Shown here in pieces: positions 1 through 8,571 of a stretch of DNA of 54,156 nt; the stretch's first letter is position 1, and every line of letters begins with the position of its first letter. A program made the translations under genes and the position numbers. The stretch is from an uncultured Ignavibacterium sp. Lineage in GTDB: Bacteria; Bacteroidota; Ignavibacteria; Ignavibacteriales; Ignavibacteriaceae. Below the pieces are notes generated by a model. That model made no database searches. It was not told the origin of the DNA and saw only the letters and a list, made by a program, of their open reading frames with translations. The DNA is taken from contig CAKZLD010000219.1 in NCBI GenBank assembly GCA_937125135.1, positions 1-54,156 of the forward strand, in the 5' to 3' direction.

Positions 1-24
1 GAATTTCACGAATTAACACTAATT

Positions 25-160
25 AAAACCCAATCCCCAATATCCAATGAACAATTAACAATGTACAATGTATAATGAACAATTAAAAATTTCAAATGAC
101 TAATGACTAATGGCCAATGACCAACCCCCAACCACCAACCCCCAACCCCAAATTCCCCCA
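25..160. repeat. Degenerate heptanucleotide-phased repeat (AAT/AAC every 7 nt)
   Basis: AAT or AAC begins at 32, 39, 46, 53, 60, 67, 74, 81, 88, 95, 102, 109, 116, 123, 130, 137, 144 and 151: 18 consecutive units in strict 7-nt phase; the other unit positions vary. Confidence 0.9.
125..159 (-). other. Potential G-quadruplex motif on the minus strand
   Basis: C-runs at 125-129, 139-143, 146-149 and 155-159 give four G-runs of 4 or more with loops of 5, 2 and 9 nt on the minus strand. Confidence 0.65.
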
Positions 161-254
161 TCCTCAACAAATTCTAATTTAAGTTTGTGAAGTATTAATT
201 AAATTGTTCAAATGAAATGGTATGTATATTTTTATGTAACAATTAAAATGTTAT

Positions 255-473
255 ATGATGATGCAAATATTTTTTCAATCATGGCTGCCTTTCATTTATT
301 TATATGGAGTCGGCGGAATATTTTTCTTTAGTGGAATGTATATTGTAATTAAAAGCGGAGCATTGAACTTGAAGAAAAGAAGACATCGCTTCTGGTTGAA
401 AATTTTATTAGGCGGCTTTTTCTTTTTTATGTTTATGCACGCTTTTCTAATAATAGCAGCACTATATCTTTGA
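255..473 (+). CDS. Small two-TM membrane protein (72 aa), copy 1
   Basis: ORF; WLPFIYLYGVGGIFFFSG...AALYL closely resembles the next ORF; upstream of an SSS symporter. Confidence 0.75.
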   Translation: MMMQIFFQSWLPFIYLYGVGGIFFFSGMYIVIKSGALNLKKRRHRFWLKILLGGFFFFMFMHAFLIIAALYL

Positions 474-479
474 TAAATT

Positions 480-704
480 TTGGAAAACTTTATGCCTTCA
501 ATTTACTATACCTGGTTGCCTTATATTTATCTTTACGGAGTAGGAGGTCTGTTTTTTTTAAGTGGTTTAATAATTGTTAAAAAAGCAGGTGGTTACAATC
601 CACTAAATAAAAGACATCGTTATTGGTGGAAAGTAACAATATTCGGGTTCTTTTATTTTATGGTTCTTCACGCACTCATAATTTTAGCAGCATTATATCT
701 ATAA
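480..704 (+). CDS. Small two-TM membrane protein (74 aa), copy 2
   Basis: ORF; WLPYIYLYGVGGLFFLSG...AALYL, paralogue of the preceding ORF, 6-nt gap. Confidence 0.75.
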   Translation: MENFMPSIYYTWLPYIYLYGVGGLFFLSGLIIVKKAGGYNPLNKRHRYWWKVTIFGFFYFMVLHALIILAALYL

Positions 705-720
705 ATAATTTACAGGGAAT

Positions 721-2817
721 ATGGAATCACATCACAGCTTAGGTACTTCAAGTGATTGGATTGTAATGGCAGTTTACTTCATTGCAATTTTAGCATTTGG
801 AGCTTATTTCAGTAAATACAATAGGACAACAACAGATTTCTTTTTTGGCGGAAGAAGATTTGCCTGGTGGTTAATCGCAATGAGTATAGTTGCAACAGGT
901 GTCGGAAGTCACAGTTTTATTAAATATTCTGCAAAAGGATTCGAAGCAGGATTTTCTTCTACAATGACTTACATAAACGATTGGTTTTTCGTTCCGTTCT
1001 TTATTTTCGGTTGGCTACCAATCATAGTTTATACTAAGATAAGATCTATTCCAGAATATTTTGAAAAAAGATTTTCTCCAATTACAAGATTTTTTGCGAC
1101 ATTCTTATTATTGCTCTATATGATTGGGTATGTAGGAATAGGTTTTTTGACTATGGGGAAAGCAATACTGCCACTGCTTCCTCCCGAATTTACAATTTTC
1201 GGTTTTCATTTTAATGTAACCCTGATGGGTTTAGTTATTGTGATAGCTTTAATAATAGGGATATATATTACTTATGGTGGTCAAACAGCCGTAATATTTA
1301 CAGATTTATTACAGGGATTCATTCTGATCTTTACGGGCTTTTTAGTGTTTTTACTTGGGATAGATTATTTAGGTGGTTTCGGAGTATTCTGGAATTTATT
1401 ACCAACAGAATGGAAATTACCTTTTGCGCATTTTAACAATCCTCCCGGATTTAATTTTGTTGGAATATTCTGGCAGGATGGAGTCGCCGGCTCAGTCGGA
1501 TTTTTATTTATGAATATGGGATTAATTATGCGATTTATGGCTTGTAAAAGTGTTGATGAAAGCAGAAAAGCAGCTACTTTCAATATTCTTTTTATGCTTC
1601 CACTATCTGCAATAGTCGTAGGGAATGCTGGCTGGATTGGAAAAGCCATTTCTGTAGCTAATCCATCTGTCGTTCCACCTGATACAAATCCTGATGCAAT
1701 TTTTGTGGTTGTGGCAAACATAATTTCTCATCCCGGTGTTTTCGGTTTTATAATGGCAGCTTTAACCGCTGCACTTATGTCAACAGTGGATACTTTACTT
1801 AATGCAACCGCTGCAGTTTATATAAATGATATTCACAGACCAGTAAAAAAATGGCTGACCAAAAAGATTCAATCGTGGAAAGAAGAAGATAAAGAAGAAT
1901 TGTTTTCAGCAAGAATAGCAACTGCGATATTCACATTTCTTGGAGTACTAACTGTAATTCCATTTAGTAAATTTCCAACTGTATATGAAGCTCACGGTTA
2001 TTTTCATTCCACACTTACTCCCCCGCTTGTTGTAGCAATATTTCTCGGAGTTTTCTGGAAAAGATTCAGTAATTCTTCAGTTATCGGAACTCTTGTCGGA
2101 GGAGTCGCATTGATGATATTAGGAATGTATTATCCGCGACCATTGATTGAATTTTTTGATCACGGAACTGCATTCGATCCTAAGCATCCATACACTTATA
2201 TAGGTGCGTTATACAATTTATTCGTTTGTGTGTTATTTGCAGTATTGACTACATTTACAATCAAACAGCAACTTAAGATTGTTGAAAAGATTAAAAATAG
2301 TCCTAATCATAGCTTGATAATGGCTTCGATGGTTGTTGCATCAATTGTGATATTTCTACTGATTGCTTTTAATTTATTGCCAATGATAGTGCTTGTAATA
2401 CTTACTTTCATTATGGTCTTCTTCGTTGTGATTGTTTCAAATTATTATATTGAATATAATGAAGAAGAAAAAACGAATGGTTTAACTGTATGGTCAATCA
2501 ACAAAGCAAAAGAATATTTCAAAGGCTCAAAGATTAACGATCGCGAAGGTGAAAAAATAAAAGTTAATTGGAAACTCAAAGAAGGTGAAGATGATACAAT
2601 TCATTTCTCAAAAAACGATATGAAGCGAATGGCTGCTGAAGTTGGTGATTTAGTATATATTTCAGATACGAGGAAATATCTTGGTGGATTAAAATCCTGT
2701 CATACAGTATATGGCGAACCGCACGATGAAGATGGAGTTGTATATATCAGTAGAGAGCACGTTGAACAGGGTCAGTTCGTTAAAGGACATAAGCTAATTG
2801 CTGAAAAAGAAATGTAA
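721..2817 (+). CDS. Sodium:solute symporter (SSS) family protein with soluble C-terminal extension
   Basis: 698 aa; many TM segments; SSS-like FFFGGRRFAWWLIAMSIVATGVGSHSF and ALMSTVDTLLNATAAVYINDI. Confidence 0.9.
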   Translation: MESHHSLGTSSDWIVMAVYFIAILAFGAYFSKYNRTTTDFFFGGRRFAWWLIAMSIVATGVGSHSFIKYSAKGFEAGFSSTMTYINDWFFVPFFIFGWLPIIVYTKIRSIPEYFEKRFSPITRFFATFLLLLYMIGYVGIGFLTMGKAILPLLPPEFTIFGFHFNVTLMGLVIVIALIIGIYITYGGQTAVIFTDLLQGFILIFTGFLVFLLGIDYLGGFGVFWNLLPTEWKLPFAHFNNPPGFNFVGIFWQDGVAGSVGFLFMNMGLIMRFMACKSVDESRKAATFNILFMLPLSAIVVGNAGWIGKAISVANPSVVPPDTNPDAIFVVVANIISHPGVFGFIMAALTAALMSTVDTLLNATAAVYINDIHRPVKKWLTKKIQSWKEEDKEELFSARIATAIFTFLGVLTVIPFSKFPTVYEAHGYFHSTLTPPLVVAIFLGVFWKRFSNSSVIGTLVGGVALMILGMYYPRPLIEFFDHGTAFDPKHPYTYIGALYNLFVCVLFAVLTTFTIKQQLKIVEKIKNSPNHSLIMASMVVASIVIFLLIAFNLLPMIVLVILTFIMVFFVVIVSNYYIEYNEEEKTNGLTVWSINKAKEYFKGSKINDREGEKIKVNWKLKEGEDDTIHFSKNDMKRMAAEVGDLVYISDTRKYLGGLKSCHTVYGEPHDEDGVVYISREHVEQGQFVKGHKLIAEKEM

Positions 2818-2836
2818 AATAATTTATAATTGAAAT

Positions 2837-3493
2837 ATGAAATACTTGCAGATTTTAATAATTACTTTGATAATTCTATCTGGTCAATTCTCTGATTCAT
2901 TTAGTCAAAGACTTGGAGAAGTTGAACCTGAAAAACCATTAGAAAAATTCCCTAACGGCGCATGGGGAATTGACATTATGTTTGGTGAATCAGGCTTCGG
3001 AATAGGTACTTTCATTCGACATCAATTAAACAATAAAGTAACTGGTTATTTCGATGTTTCATTTTCAGAAGCCAAAGATGAGCGTGAAATAGAATATTAT
3101 GATTATTGGGGAAATTCATTCGTAATTGGTAAAAAAAACAGAATATTTCAAATTCCAATGTTTTTTGGATTACAATACAGAATTTTTGAAAATTCTATTG
3201 CTGAAAATTTAAGACCATATCTGAATTTTGGAACAGGACCGTGTCTTATAGTTACAACTCCGTACGAGGAAGAGTTTTTCAGAGCTTTCGGTCTTGCTAG
3301 CTCTCAATGGGCTTATGGCGGATATGTTGGACTTGGTGCTAATTTTGGTTTCGATAAATCAAGTCTCGTTGGTATGAATGTGAGATATTATTACGTCAAA
3401 TTATTCGGTGACGGAGTTGAAAGTCTGTATTATAGATATCAAAAAAATCTTCAAGGACTTTACATTTCGCTTAATTTGGGAATAATGTACTAA
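2837..3493 (+). CDS. Predicted secreted or outer-membrane beta-barrel-like protein
   Basis: Signal peptide MKYLQILIITLIILSGQFSDSFSQ; alternating aromatic/glycine strands; 20 bp after the symporter. Confidence 0.6.
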   Translation: MKYLQILIITLIILSGQFSDSFSQRLGEVEPEKPLEKFPNGAWGIDIMFGESGFGIGTFIRHQLNNKVTGYFDVSFSEAKDEREIEYYDYWGNSFVIGKKNRIFQIPMFFGLQYRIFENSIAENLRPYLNFGTGPCLIVTTPYEEEFFRAFGLASSQWAYGGYVGLGANFGFDKSSLVGMNVRYYYVKLFGDGVESLYYRYQKNLQGLYISLNLGIMY

Positions 3494-3510
3494 AGTTTTT
3501 TATCTGGTAA

Positions 3511-4266
3511 ATGAAAAAAAGAATTTACACTTTTTTATTATTCATTCTTTTCCACACTACTTTTCATTCACAAACTAATAATGTCAAGCCTTATGATTTT
3601 GTTAACGTTAAAGAAGTCATCCCAGATATTATAATTGAGCTGAGATATTTCGGTGAACATAATTTTATCGGTAGAAGAATAGAGGGCTATAACAAACCCA
3701 TCTGCTATCTGACAAAAGCTGCAGCAGATTCACTTTCAAAAGTGCAAGAAGAATTGCGTAAATTCAATTTGACTTTGAAAATATATGATGGATATCGCCC
3801 ACAGAGAGCTGTAAATCATTTTGTTGAATGGGCAAAAGATTTATCAGATACTTTGATGAAAAAAGAATTTTATCCGACAGTTGATAAAAAAAATTTGTTT
3901 CAGGACGGATATATCGCTGATAGATCATCCCATTCAAGAGGAAGCACTGTTGATTTAACGATTGTTCCTATTCCAATCCCAGAACAAGACAGGTTCAATA
4001 ATTATTCAGAACTATGTGAATGCTATCTGCCATTAGAAAAACGATTTAAAGACAATTCAATAGATATGGGTTCGGGCTTTGATTGTTTTCATCCTATTTC
4101 ACACACAATAAATAACAGTTTAGAATTAAATCAAAGAATCAACCGCCTGCTATTGAAAACAATAATGGAAAAATACGGTTTCAAGAACTATCCGCTTGAG
4201 TGGTGGCATTTCACCTTAATTAACGAACCATATCCTGACACATATTTCGATTTTCCTATCGAATGA
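3511..4266 (+). CDS. D-alanyl-D-alanine dipeptidase (VanX/DdpX, peptidase M15D family), exported
   Basis: Signal peptide; YDGYRP, SSHSRGSTVDLTIV (SxHxxGxxxD) and EWWHF Zn/catalytic motifs. Confidence 0.9.
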   Translation: MKKRIYTFLLFILFHTTFHSQTNNVKPYDFVNVKEVIPDIIIELRYFGEHNFIGRRIEGYNKPICYLTKAAADSLSKVQEELRKFNLTLKIYDGYRPQRAVNHFVEWAKDLSDTLMKKEFYPTVDKKNLFQDGYIADRSSHSRGSTVDLTIVPIPIPEQDRFNNYSELCECYLPLEKRFKDNSIDMGSGFDCFHPISHTINNSLELNQRINRLLLKTIMEKYGFKNYPLEWWHFTLINEPYPDTYFDFPIE

Positions 4267-4492
4267 TATTCAAATCAAAATCTTAATTCTCAAAATTGAT
4301 TTCTCATAGATTAGAATTCAACAAAGTCTATCACTATATCTAATTGAAGTTGTATGAAAAGACAAAAATTTTCAAACTTCGACATGATATAGCCAACGGA
4401 TCAGACTAACAATTTAAGTTAAATTTAAGCTTAGAATTCAATCTTAGCAAGAATAAATAATACTTGTAAAACAAGCTCGATTTTTTTGTCTG

Positions 4493-4508
4493 TGGCATTA
4501 ACTTTGCA
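4493..4508 (+). promoter_or_regulatory. Candidate sigma-54 (RpoN) -24/-12 promoter
   Basis: TGGCATTAACTTTGCA: GG-N10-GC spacing, matches TGGCAnnNNNNTTGCW; 37 bp upstream of the epimerase ATG. Confidence 0.65.
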
Positions 4509-4545
4509 AACGTTAGAAAACAAAAAATAAAAAAACGGAAGAAAT

Positions 4546-4956
4546 ATGAATATATCACACATTGAACACATAGGAATAGCGGTAAAAAATCTGCAAGAAA
4601 GTATTGATTATTATGAAAAAGTGCTTAATCTGAAATGTTACAAAATTGAAGAAGTAGCAGATCAAAAAGTTAAGACAGCGTTTTTTATGGTAGGTCAGAC
4701 TAAAATCGAATTACTCGAATCAACTTCACCTGAAGGGCCTATAGGAAAATTTATTGAAAAGAAAGGCGAAGGAATTCATCATCTGGCATTTGCAGTAGAT
4801 GGATTGGAAGAAGCACTTGAATTTGTAAATTCGAAAGGGGTGCAGTTAATTGACTCTAAGCCAAGAGCCGGGGCTGAAGGGTTAAATATTGCCTTTCTAC
4901 ATCCGAAATCAACTTTCGGAGTATTAACAGAATTTTGTGAAAAGCCGAAACAATAG
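4546..4956 (+). CDS. mce: Methylmalonyl-CoA epimerase
   Basis: Glyoxalase-fold: HIEHIGIAVKNLQESIDYYEKVL ... EGIHHLAFAVDGL. Confidence 0.92.
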   Translation: MNISHIEHIGIAVKNLQESIDYYEKVLNLKCYKIEEVADQKVKTAFFMVGQTKIELLESTSPEGPIGKFIEKKGEGIHHLAFAVDGLEEALEFVNSKGVQLIDSKPRAGAEGLNIAFLHPKSTFGVLTEFCEKPKQ

Positions 4957-4968
4957 AAAGTATTAAAA

Positions 4969-6528
4969 ATGAGTCAGCAAGAAAAAATTAAAGAATTACT
5001 CGAATTAAGAGAAAAAGCCAGAATTGGTGGTGGACCCAAAAGAATTGAAGCACAACATAGAAAAGGAAAATTAACTGCACGCGAGAGAATTGATCTTCTG
5101 CTCGATGAAGGTAGCTTTGAAGAATTTGATATGTTCGTTTCACACAGATGTATTGATTTTGGATTAGCCGAAGAAACTTATTTATCAGATGGTGTTGTAA
5201 CTGGATATGGAACTATTGATGGCAGAATCGTTTATGTATTCTCTCAAGACTTTACAGTATTCGGTGGCTCACTTTCAGAGATGTATGCTGCTAAAATTTG
5301 CAAGGTGATGGATAAAGCTATGAAAGTTGGAGCGCCAATAATAGGAATAAACGATAGTGGTGGAGCAAGAATTCAGGAAGGTGTAAAAAGTTTAGGTGGA
5401 TATGCAGAAATATTTCAAAGAAATATAATGGCTTCTGGAGTAGTTCCACAGATTTCAGCAGTATTTGGTCCTTGCGCCGGTGGAGCGGTTTACTCACCTG
5501 CTCTAACTGATTTTATATTGATGTCAAAAGATACAAGCTATATGTTTGTTACAGGACCTAAGGTTGTAAAAACAGTTACTGGTGAGATAGTAACAGAAGA
5601 CCAATTAGGCGGAGCAATGATTCACGGCACAAAATCAGGTGTTACTCATTTCGTAGCTGATAGTGAACAAGAAGGAATTGCTCTTATAAGAAAACTGCTG
5701 AGTTATATGCCACAAAATAACCTCGAAGATCCGCCAATAATGCCTTGCGATGATCCAATTGATAGGTTAGAAGATTCGTTGAATGAAATAATACCAGAGA
5801 ATCCAAGTAAGCCTTATGATGTAAAAGATGTTATTCACGCTGTAGTAGATTATAATGAATTTTTGGAAGTGCAGAGACATTATGCCCCGAATATTGTAAT
5901 TGGTTTTGCAAGATTTAATGGAATATCTGTTGGTATTGTAGCAAATCAACCGAATTATTTAGCTGGAGTATTAGATATAAATTCATCGAGAAAAGCAGCG
6001 AGATTCGTCAGATTTTGCGATGCTTTCAATATTCCTGTAGTTACTTTCGTAGATGTTCCGGGTTTCCTTCCCGGTACTACACAAGAGTATGGAGGAATTA
6101 TAATTCACGGCGCAAAATTACTTTATGCATACGGAGAAGCAACTGTTCCGAAGGTTACAGTCATCCTTAGAAAAGCTTATGGCGGTGCGTACGATGTGAT
6201 GAGTTCAAAGCACTTAAGGGGTGATATAAATTATGCTTGGCCTGGAGCAGAAATTGCTGTTATGGGTCCAAAAGGTGCAATCGAAATTTTATACAGTAAA
6301 GAGTATAAAGAAATAACTGATCTTGAAGCAAGAATGAAATTCCTTCAACAAAAAGAAGAAGAGTATAGACGAAAATTTACTACACCTTACGAAGCAGCTA
6401 AATATGGTTTTATAGATGATGTTATTGAACCACGAAATACGAGGTTCCGAATAATCAGAGCTTTGGAGTCATTAAGAACTAAGAAGGATGTAAATCCGCC
6501 CAAAAAACACTCTAATTTACCATTGTAA
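4969..6528 (+). CDS. mmdA: Methylmalonyl-CoA decarboxylase alpha / propionyl-CoA carboxylase beta-type carboxyltransferase
   Basis: [77 protein letters not shown]. Confidence 0.92.
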   Translation: MSQQEKIKELLELREKARIGGGPKRIEAQHRKGKLTARERIDLLLDEGSFEEFDMFVSHRCIDFGLAEETYLSDGVVTGYGTIDGRIVYVFSQDFTVFGGSLSEMYAAKICKVMDKAMKVGAPIIGINDSGGARIQEGVKSLGGYAEIFQRNIMASGVVPQISAVFGPCAGGAVYSPALTDFILMSKDTSYMFVTGPKVVKTVTGEIVTEDQLGGAMIHGTKSGVTHFVADSEQEGIALIRKLLSYMPQNNLEDPPIMPCDDPIDRLEDSLNEIIPENPSKPYDVKDVIHAVVDYNEFLEVQRHYAPNIVIGFARFNGISVGIVANQPNYLAGVLDINSSRKAARFVRFCDAFNIPVVTFVDVPGFLPGTTQEYGGIIIHGAKLLYAYGEATVPKVTVILRKAYGGAYDVMSSKHLRGDINYAWPGAEIAVMGPKGAIEILYSKEYKEITDLEARMKFLQQKEEEYRRKFTTPYEAAKYGFIDDVIEPRNTRFRIIRALESLRTKKDVNPPKKHSNLPL

Positions 6529-6543
6529 ATAAGGATAAAGAAA

Positions 6544-6951
6544 ATGTTTATAGCTCAGGTTTTACAAGCTACTACTGATTCAGCATCTGTTCTTGTACAT
6601 CGTAATTCCGATTTATTTATGAAAATCGATCCATTTGGAATTGGAATGACAGTAATAGGTTATAGTGTAGTATTTATTGCCTTATTGCTTCTCTACATAA
6701 TTTTTTATAATCTTTCAAAAGTTTTAACTCTCAATATTAGAAGAATCTTAAGAAAAGAAGGGAAATCTGAAGAAGCTAATAAGGTTGAAGAAATAAGTGG
6801 AGAAATAAATGCTGCTATTGCTTATGCGATTTATTTATACTACAATGAACTTCACGATAAAGAAAATCCAATTATCACTATAAACAGAGTTTCAAAAGCT
6901 TACACTCCGTGGAGTTCAAAAATTTATGGTTTAAGACAAAATCCAAGATAA
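6544..6951 (+). CDS. mmdD: OadG/MmdD-like small subunit of Na+-pumping decarboxylase
   Basis: N-terminal TM helix then AAIAYAIYLYYNELHD...YTPWSSKIYGL; position between mmdA and the biotin carrier. Confidence 0.75.
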   Translation: MFIAQVLQATTDSASVLVHRNSDLFMKIDPFGIGMTVIGYSVVFIALLLLYIIFYNLSKVLTLNIRRILRKEGKSEEANKVEEISGEINAAIAYAIYLYYNELHDKENPIITINRVSKAYTPWSSKIYGLRQNPR

Positions 6952-6961
6952 AGGAATAAAA

Positions 6962-7402
6962 ATGAAAAGCTTCAAATTCACTATACAGGGGAACAAATAC
7001 GATGTGAACGTATTAAATATTGAGGATGAAATCGCTGAGATTGAAGTAAACGGCACTGTTTACAAAGTTGAATTAGAGAAAAAAATAACTACGACAAAAA
7101 CACCAAAACTTGTCAGGTCTTATGCAGTTCCTTCAACTGAGACAGCACCATCTCAACTAAAAACATCAGCACCATCAGCACCTAAAGGAGCTGGATTTAT
7201 AAAGTCACCTCTGCCAGGAGTAATTCTTGATATTTATGTTAAAGAAGGGGATAAAGTTACAATTGGTCAAAAGCTAATTACTCTGGAAGCAATGAAAATG
7301 GAAAATAATATAAATGCTGATAAAGAAGGTATAGTTAAATCTATAAAGGTTAGCAAGGGAGATAGCGTGCTTGAAGGTGATACATTAATTGAAATTGGGT
7401 AA
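6962..7402 (+). CDS. mmdC: Biotin carboxyl carrier (gamma) subunit
   Basis: Ala/Pro linker and biotinylation motif LEAMKMENNI. Confidence 0.92.
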   Translation: MKSFKFTIQGNKYDVNVLNIEDEIAEIEVNGTVYKVELEKKITTTKTPKLVRSYAVPSTETAPSQLKTSAPSAPKGAGFIKSPLPGVILDIYVKEGDKVTIGQKLITLEAMKMENNINADKEGIVKSIKVSKGDSVLEGDTLIEIG

Positions 7403-7407
7403 ATCAA

Positions 7408-8571
7408 ATGGAAAAATTTTTTGAATTTATATCTCACGGAATAGAACAATTCATTGCTTACACTGCATTTCCTAACATGACAGTTGGTCATATTATAATG
7501 ATTACAGTAGGATTAATATTTATTTATTTAGCTATTAAAAAAGAGTATGAACCTTTATTACTTGTTCCGATTGGATTTGGAATTTTATTAGGAAACATTC
7601 CTTTTCTTGAAAGTGCGAAATTGCAAATCGGAATCTATGAGCCGGGGAGTGTATTGAATTACTTATACTTCGGAGTAATGAAAGGAATTTATCCTCCACT
7701 GATATTTCTTGGAATCGGAGCAATGACAGATTTTTCTGCACTGTTATCAAATCCTAAACTAATGCTTCTCGGAGCTGCTGCACAGGTGGGAATTTTCGGT
7801 GCGTATATTTTGGCTTTATTAATCGGTTTCATTCCGGAGCAAGCTGCTGCAATCGCAATAATCGGAGGAGCTGATGGACCTACTGCGATATTCTTATCTT
7901 CAAAGTTAGCTCCAGAATTAATTGGTGCAATAGCCATCTCAGCTTATTCTTATATGGCATTAGTTCCTGTAATTCAACCTCCGATTATGAAGCTGCTTAC
8001 TAATGAAAAAGAAAGAAGAATCAGAATGAAACCACCAAGATCTGTTTCTAAGACTGAAAAGATAATGTTCCCAATTGTTGGTTTGATTCTTACTACTTTC
8101 ATTACACCAAGTGCATTGCCTTTATTGGGAATGTTATTCTTTGGAAACTTATTAAAGGAGAGTGGTGTAACAAAAAGATTAGCTGATACCGCAAAAGGTT
8201 CTTTGATTGATATAGTGACAATTTTAATTGGATTAACAGTTGGGGCATCTACACAAGCAACAACTTTTCTAACTCCCAAATCAATAGGAATATTTGCATT
8301 AGGAGCAGCATCATTTGTAATTGCAACTGCAGGTGGAGTTATTTTTGTTAAGGTTATGAATCTTTTTCTTCCTGAAGGGAAAAAAATCAATCCGTTGATT
8401 GGTAATGCAGGAGTTTCCGCAGTGCCGGACAGTGCAAGAGTATCGCAAATGATTGGATTAAAATACGATCCAACAAATCATCTGTTGATGCACGCAATGG
8501 GACCAAATGTAGCTGGAGTGATCGGAAGTGCTGTTGCCGCAGGTATTATGTTGAGTTTCTTTATGGGTTAA
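7408..8571 (+). CDS. mmdB: Na+-translocating decarboxylase beta subunit (OadB/MmdB/GcdB family)
   Basis: Polytopic; IIGGADGPTAIFLSSKLAPELIGAIAISAYSYMALVPVIQPPIMKLLT and GNAGVSAVPDSARV. Confidence 0.93.
   Translation: MEKFFEFISHGIEQFIAYTAFPNMTVGHIIMITVGLIFIYLAIKKEYEPLLLVPIGFGILLGNIPFLESAKLQIGIYEPGSVLNYLYFGVMKGIYPPLIFLGIGAMTDFSALLSNPKLMLLGAAAQVGIFGAYILALLIGFIPEQAAAIAIIGGADGPTAIFLSSKLAPELIGAIAISAYSYMALVPVIQPPIMKLLTNEKERRIRMKPPRSVSKTEKIMFPIVGLILTTFITPSALPLLGMLFFGNLLKESGVTKRLADTAKGSLIDIVTILIGLTVGASTQATTFLTPKSIGIFALGAASFVIATAGGVIFVKVMNLFLPEGKKINPLIGNAGVSAVPDSARVSQMIGLKYDPTNHLLMHAMGPNVAGVIGSAVAAGIMLSFFMG

Noticed and set aside
1365-1721. Minus-strand ORF antisense to the symporter
   Set aside because: Fully inside a strongly supported CDS; proline/serine-rich shadow-frame translation, no recognisable domain
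4485-4506. Bacteroidota-type -33/-7 promoter (TTTG ... TAACTTTG) before the epimerase
   Set aside because: Spacing between the boxes is only 10 bp, too short; the sigma-54 reading fits better
7535-8390. Three minus-strand ORFs opposite mmdB
   Set aside because: Antisense shadows of a conserved membrane protein; no family or ribosome-binding signal
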